Source: JBPCOI01 sp051000395 (GTDB lineage: Bacteria > Actinomycetota > Actinomycetes > Mycobacteriales > Jatrophihabitantaceae). Taken from it: DNA of 15,162 nucleotides. The DNA is taken from positions 1 through 15,162 of the forward strand of contig JBPCOI010000011.1 in the NCBI GenBank assembly GCA_051000395.1, in the 5' to 3' direction. A program made the position numbers and the translations under genes. Under the pieces are notes generated by a model that saw only the letters and a program-made list of their open reading frames with translations, did not search any database and was not told where the DNA came from. Positions 13,204-15,162 of this stretch are shown in pieces (position 1 is the stretch's first letter; every line of letters starts with the position of its first letter).

Positions 13204-14335
13204 ACAGGCGGGACGCATCGATCGGCTCTCGCTGAGCACGGAGCTCTCCGACAAGCGCCCGGACGCGCGGCGTAGCCACATAGAAGGTGCCGCGCTTCTG
13301 ACCGACAGGTCTGAGGAGGTCCGCGCGAACCATCGCCTTTAGGTCGATCGTCGCTACCTGTGTCGAGATCTCTTCCATCCAGCCGCGGAGTTGTGCCCTG
13401 TAGCTTGCGTTCCTGATCCGCAGTCCGATGGACGCGTCGAAGAGTGCCGCCATCGTTCGCTCTTGGAGCCTGTACTGCTGCCGTAGGTTGTCCAACTCCA
13501 TCCAGGCCGTTTCGGATTCCTGGATGCGCCTGAGGATGCTCGCTGCCTGAATGTAGTGAGCGGTCAGGCAGTAACGAACCCACGCCCGCGCGTCACCCCG
13601 AGGACGCCAGACTCCCTGGCCGACCTCGGCAAGGATCTTGTAGTACGACTCGGTGTTGCGGCCGAGGTACTCCTCGATGCTGCACAACTCCTGCGCCAGG
13701 ATCTGCTCGCGCGCGAGGACCAATGTCTGGAGGCAACGCGACATGCGGCCGTTACCGTCGCGGAACGGATGGATCATGACCAGGTTTAGATGCGCCATAG
13801 CAGCGCGGATCATGGCGGGCGTGTCGGAGTCGGACGACAGCTCGGCCGCCAGTTCGTCAACGAGACACGGCACTTCGGCCTCAGCCGGCGCTTCATACAC
13901 GACAGCGCCGGTCGCGTCGTTGCGAACCCAAATCGGTTTTTGTCGCCAGAGTCCAGGGTCGGCGTCGAGGGCGTACTCGGTTATCATGAAGTGCAGCGAC
14001 CGGATGAGCGCGGGCGTGTAGGCGAAGTAGCTGTCGCCCGCCAACTGGATCACATAGGTCATGGCTCGCCGGTAGCCCAGGATCGCCTGGCGGTCGACCC
14101 ACGCAGCTTCTTCTGGCTCTTCGCCCTCGATCGCGGCGATGGCGTCCTCGACCGAAACGTTGTAACCCTCGATGCTGTTGGACCCCTGGATGGCGCGCGC
14201 GGACAGCACTCGGCGTACCGAGCCGAGCCACCGCTTTGGCTCAGAAACGTAGAAGCGAAGTTGTCGGCGCAGGTCTTCGATCCGCGCTAGCGCGTTCGCC
14301 TCCGCTGTCCCGACCGTTGGCGTCGCGTAGATCAT
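13163..14335 (-). CDS. Fic-domain protein, probable AMP-transferase, with winged-helix C-terminus
   Basis: Fic enzymes transfer AMP (sometimes other nucleotide groups) from ATP to a hydroxyl of a target protein. This 390-residue protein has the full catalytic motif HPFRDGNGR (189-197), with the base His189 and the anion-binding loop. It also has an N-terminal inhibitory motif, SNSIEG (52-57, [S/T]xxxE[G/N]), so it is a self-inhibited class II Fic and needs no separate antitoxin. VVYEAP (146-150 region) is the likely target-binding flap. Residues about 290-360 look like a winged helix (ISTQVATIDLKAMVRADLL then a TFYVAT wing), as in many chromosomal Fic proteins. The ATG at 14335 has AGGGGA 5 nt upstream. 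A longer start 20 codons upstream lies in the AT-rich control region and is less likely. The gene is less GC-rich than its neighbours and its last codons overlap the GRKGGLKGG remnant, which suggests acquisition. Confidence 0.92.
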   Translation of the reverse strand: MIYATPTVGTAEANALARIEDLRRQLRFYVSEPKRWLGSVRRVLSARAIQGSNSIEGYNVSVEDAIAAIEGEEPEEAAWVDRQAILGYRRAMTYVIQLAGDSYFAYTPALIRSLHFMITEYALDADPGLWRQKPIWVRNDATGAVVYEAPAEAEVPCLVDELAAELSSDSDTPAMIRAAMAHLNLVMIHPFRDGNGRMSRCLQTLVLAREQILAQELCSIEEYLGRNTESYYKILAEVGQGVWRPRGDARAWVRYCLTAHYIQAASILRRIQESETAWMELDNLRQQYRLQERTMAALFDASIGLRIRNASYRAQLRGWMEEISTQVATIDLKAMVRADLLRPVGQKRGTFYVATPRVRALVGELRAQREPIDASRLFSPRETNEPQLPF

Positions 14336-14389
14336 CGCTGTCCCCTGGGCTAGTGATATATGGTTTCTGCAGCTATCTCGTATTGATAG

Positions 14390-14410
14390 TAACACTAGAT
14401 CGTAGTGTTA
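14390..14410. promoter_or_regulatory. Palindromic operator-like site upstream of fic
   Basis: TAACACTA (14390-14397) and TAGTGTTA (14403-14410) are perfect 8-bp arms around a 5-nt centre. An outer, imperfect pair surrounds it: CTATCTCGTAT (14373-14383) and ATACGATAG (14420-14428), which match apart from two extra bases. The whole stretch 14350-14428 is strikingly AT-rich for this genome. It lies 55 nt upstream of the fic ATG, with a possible TATATC -10 (14360-14355) between. A dimeric regulator, perhaps the Fic winged helix itself, could bind here. Confidence 0.6.
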
Positions 14411-14427
14411 TATACCTTGATACGATA

Positions 14428-14771
14428 GAAGCCGGCCAGGTCGAGGCCGGCGACCCTGACATGACCCTGGCGTCAACGTCCTACGTGGAGCGACAGAACC
14501 TCACTATGCGGATGGGGATGCGGCGCTTCACCCGACTGACCAACGGGTTCTCCAAGAAGGTCGAGAACCTGGCGCACGCCGTGTCGCTGCACTACATGCA
14601 CTACAACTTCGCTCGGCCGCGCAAAGACGCTCACCAAGGCCGTGAACGGGTACCCGACAGAGGCCGGCCATGGCGGCACACGTGGCCGACCACGTGTGGA
14701 CGCTGACCGAGATCGCGTCCCTGCTCGACCAGCAAGTCGGCGCGTCCTCGAGCGGTCCCCCAGGACGCTAG
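14428..14771 (+). pseudogene. C-terminal remnant of a DDE transposase (IS1-like), frameshifted twice
   Basis: Three frames together give the C-terminal third of a DDE transposase. First, to about 14620, come STSYVERQNLTMRMGMRRFT, RLTNGFSKKVEN and LHYMHYNFARP. Then, after one extra base near 14623, KTLTKAVNGYPT. Then, after another near 14665, AMAAHVADHVWTLTEIASLL and a stop at 14769-14771. The Glu in SYVERQN is the expected last acid of the DDE triad. I know this block from transposases annotated as IS1-like in actinomycetes and cyanobacteria; the exact family is not certain. The N-terminal two thirds, with the first two acids, is missing and no terminal repeats are recognisable, so it cannot move. 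Its left edge coincides with the AT-rich region before fic, which suggests that fic or its control region interrupted or replaced the rest of the element. Confidence 0.8.
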
Positions 14772-14817
14772 GCCTCCCGCCGATTGCGCTATTGGACGTG
14801 TAAGGCACCCTAGGGCA

Positions 14818-15066
14818 ATGAGCGAGATTGTCGTCTGGTGTCGCTCTTGGCTCGGGGTCACGAAACGCTACGTCGTTCGGGTCGATGGACGAGAGATCGG
14901 GCGGCTCGGGCGCGGAGCAAAGCAAGCGACAACGGCGACGACCCCCGGGCGACACTCAGTCGTGGTCGACTACAACGGTCAAGCCACCCCCGAACAACAC
15001 GTCGATGTTGCGCCCGATGAAAGCGCCCATTTTGAGGCTCTCCTGACCTATCCGTGGGTCGTTTGA
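14818..15066 (+). CDS. Small beta-rich hypothetical protein (PEGA-like)
   Basis: This is an 82-residue frame beginning MSEIVVWCRSWLGVTKRYVV. It has the pattern of a single small beta domain: VRVDGREIGRLGRGAK, then a TTPGRHSVVVDY turn (the PGxH motif) and a second half VDVAPDESAHFEALL. I recall similar small domains (VDG...G...PGxHxV...DxxxS) in short bacterial proteins of unknown function that look like PEGA domains. There is no signal peptide or membrane segment. No Shine-Dalgarno is at a normal distance. CACCCT lies 6 nt before the ATG, with TTGCGC 16 nt before that, so a leaderless transcript is possible. It lies in the accessory end next to the transposase remnant. Confidence 0.6.
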   Translation: MSEIVVWCRSWLGVTKRYVVRVDGREIGRLGRGAKQATTATTPGRHSVVVDYNGQATPEQHVDVAPDESAHFEALLTYPWVV

Positions 15067-15083
15067 GCGCGCCGTAGGGGCGA

Positions 15084-15150
15084 CACGCCGTTCCCTGCCT
15101 ACGGTTCCGGCTGTCAGGGCTGGAATCGATCAAGGGCGGGGAACGGCGTG
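15084..15150. repeat. Long inverted repeat at the right edge
   Basis: CACGCCGTTCCCTGCC (15084-15099) and GGCGGGGAACGGCGTG (15135-15150) pair at 15 of 16 positions across a 35-nt spacer. Inside, GGTTCC (15103-15108) and GGAATC can form a further stem with one G-U pair. A competing stem, CCGTAGG (15072-15078) with CCTACGG (15098-15104), uses the same bases. It may be a terminator/attenuator, a small structured RNA or an insertion-sequence end. The window stops 12 nt later, so it cannot be resolved. Confidence 0.6.
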
Positions 15151-15162
15151 CGCAATGGCAGG

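Noticed and set aside
13556..14290. Plus-strand open frames opposite fic
   Set aside because: They are antisense to the intact Fic domain and carry no recognisable motif.
14336..14395. Longer start for Fic (20 more codons)
   Set aside because: The extra part is translated from the AT-rich palindrome-flanking region and lacks a ribosome-binding site, whereas ATG 14335 has AGGGGA at 5 nt.
15148..15162. Possible gene start (GTG at 15148 or ATG at 15155) at the right edge
   Set aside because: Only a few codons are visible, too few to judge.
1..15162. tRNA, rRNA, riboswitch of a known class, prophage or CRISPR-Cas genes
   Set aside because: I read both strands for conserved tRNA T-loop/CCA patterns, known RNA motifs and phage or Cas protein motifs and found none that hold up.

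Overview
The window comes from a high-GC actinomycete (Actinomycetota). The evidence is the actinobacterial form of the alpha operon (infA-rpmJ-rpsM-rpsK-rpsD-rpoA-rplQ-truA), an L17 with a long acidic tail, frequent GTG/TTG starts, a class F-type sortase, and a secreted protein with a 'VAPSRLLDTR' domain. I cannot name the genus.

Layout, left to right. At 1-313 (minus) is the signal-peptide end of a secreted protein that runs off the window. At 504-2685 (minus) lies rplM-rpsI-glmM, tightly packed, with a recognisable promoter and a leader hairpin. At 2951-7980 is a block of five genes not usually found between rplM and truA: a sortase (+), an ABC-F ATPase (-), a GlcD-like FAD oxidase (+), a YhhN/lysoplasmalogenase-like membrane protein (+) and an RBBP9-type hydrolase (+). 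At 8000-12708 (minus) is the alpha operon, read infA to truA, driven by a promoter at 12847-12876. The map/adk/secY genes that usually precede infA in actinomycetes are not in the window.

At 12955-15162 is an accessory-looking end with more A+T. It holds a frameshifted remnant of a small 'GRKGGLKGG' protein, a Fic AMP-transferase-type gene whose 3' end overlaps that remnant, an AT-rich palindromic control region, the C-terminal remnant of a DDE transposase carrying two frameshifts, a small beta-rich protein, and a long inverted repeat at the right edge.

The core genes supply translation (IF-1, L36, S13, S11, S4, L17, L13, S9), transcription (RpoA), tRNA modification (TruA) and cell-wall precursor synthesis (GlmM). 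The strongest unusual signals are the doubly frameshifted GRKGGLKGG gene beside fic, the repeat and hairpin cluster between rpmJ and rpsM, a recurring -10-like box 6-8 nt before start codons, non-canonical residues in L13, and competing inverted repeats at the right edge. I see no convincing new multi-gene system. No tRNA, rRNA or CRISPR was found.
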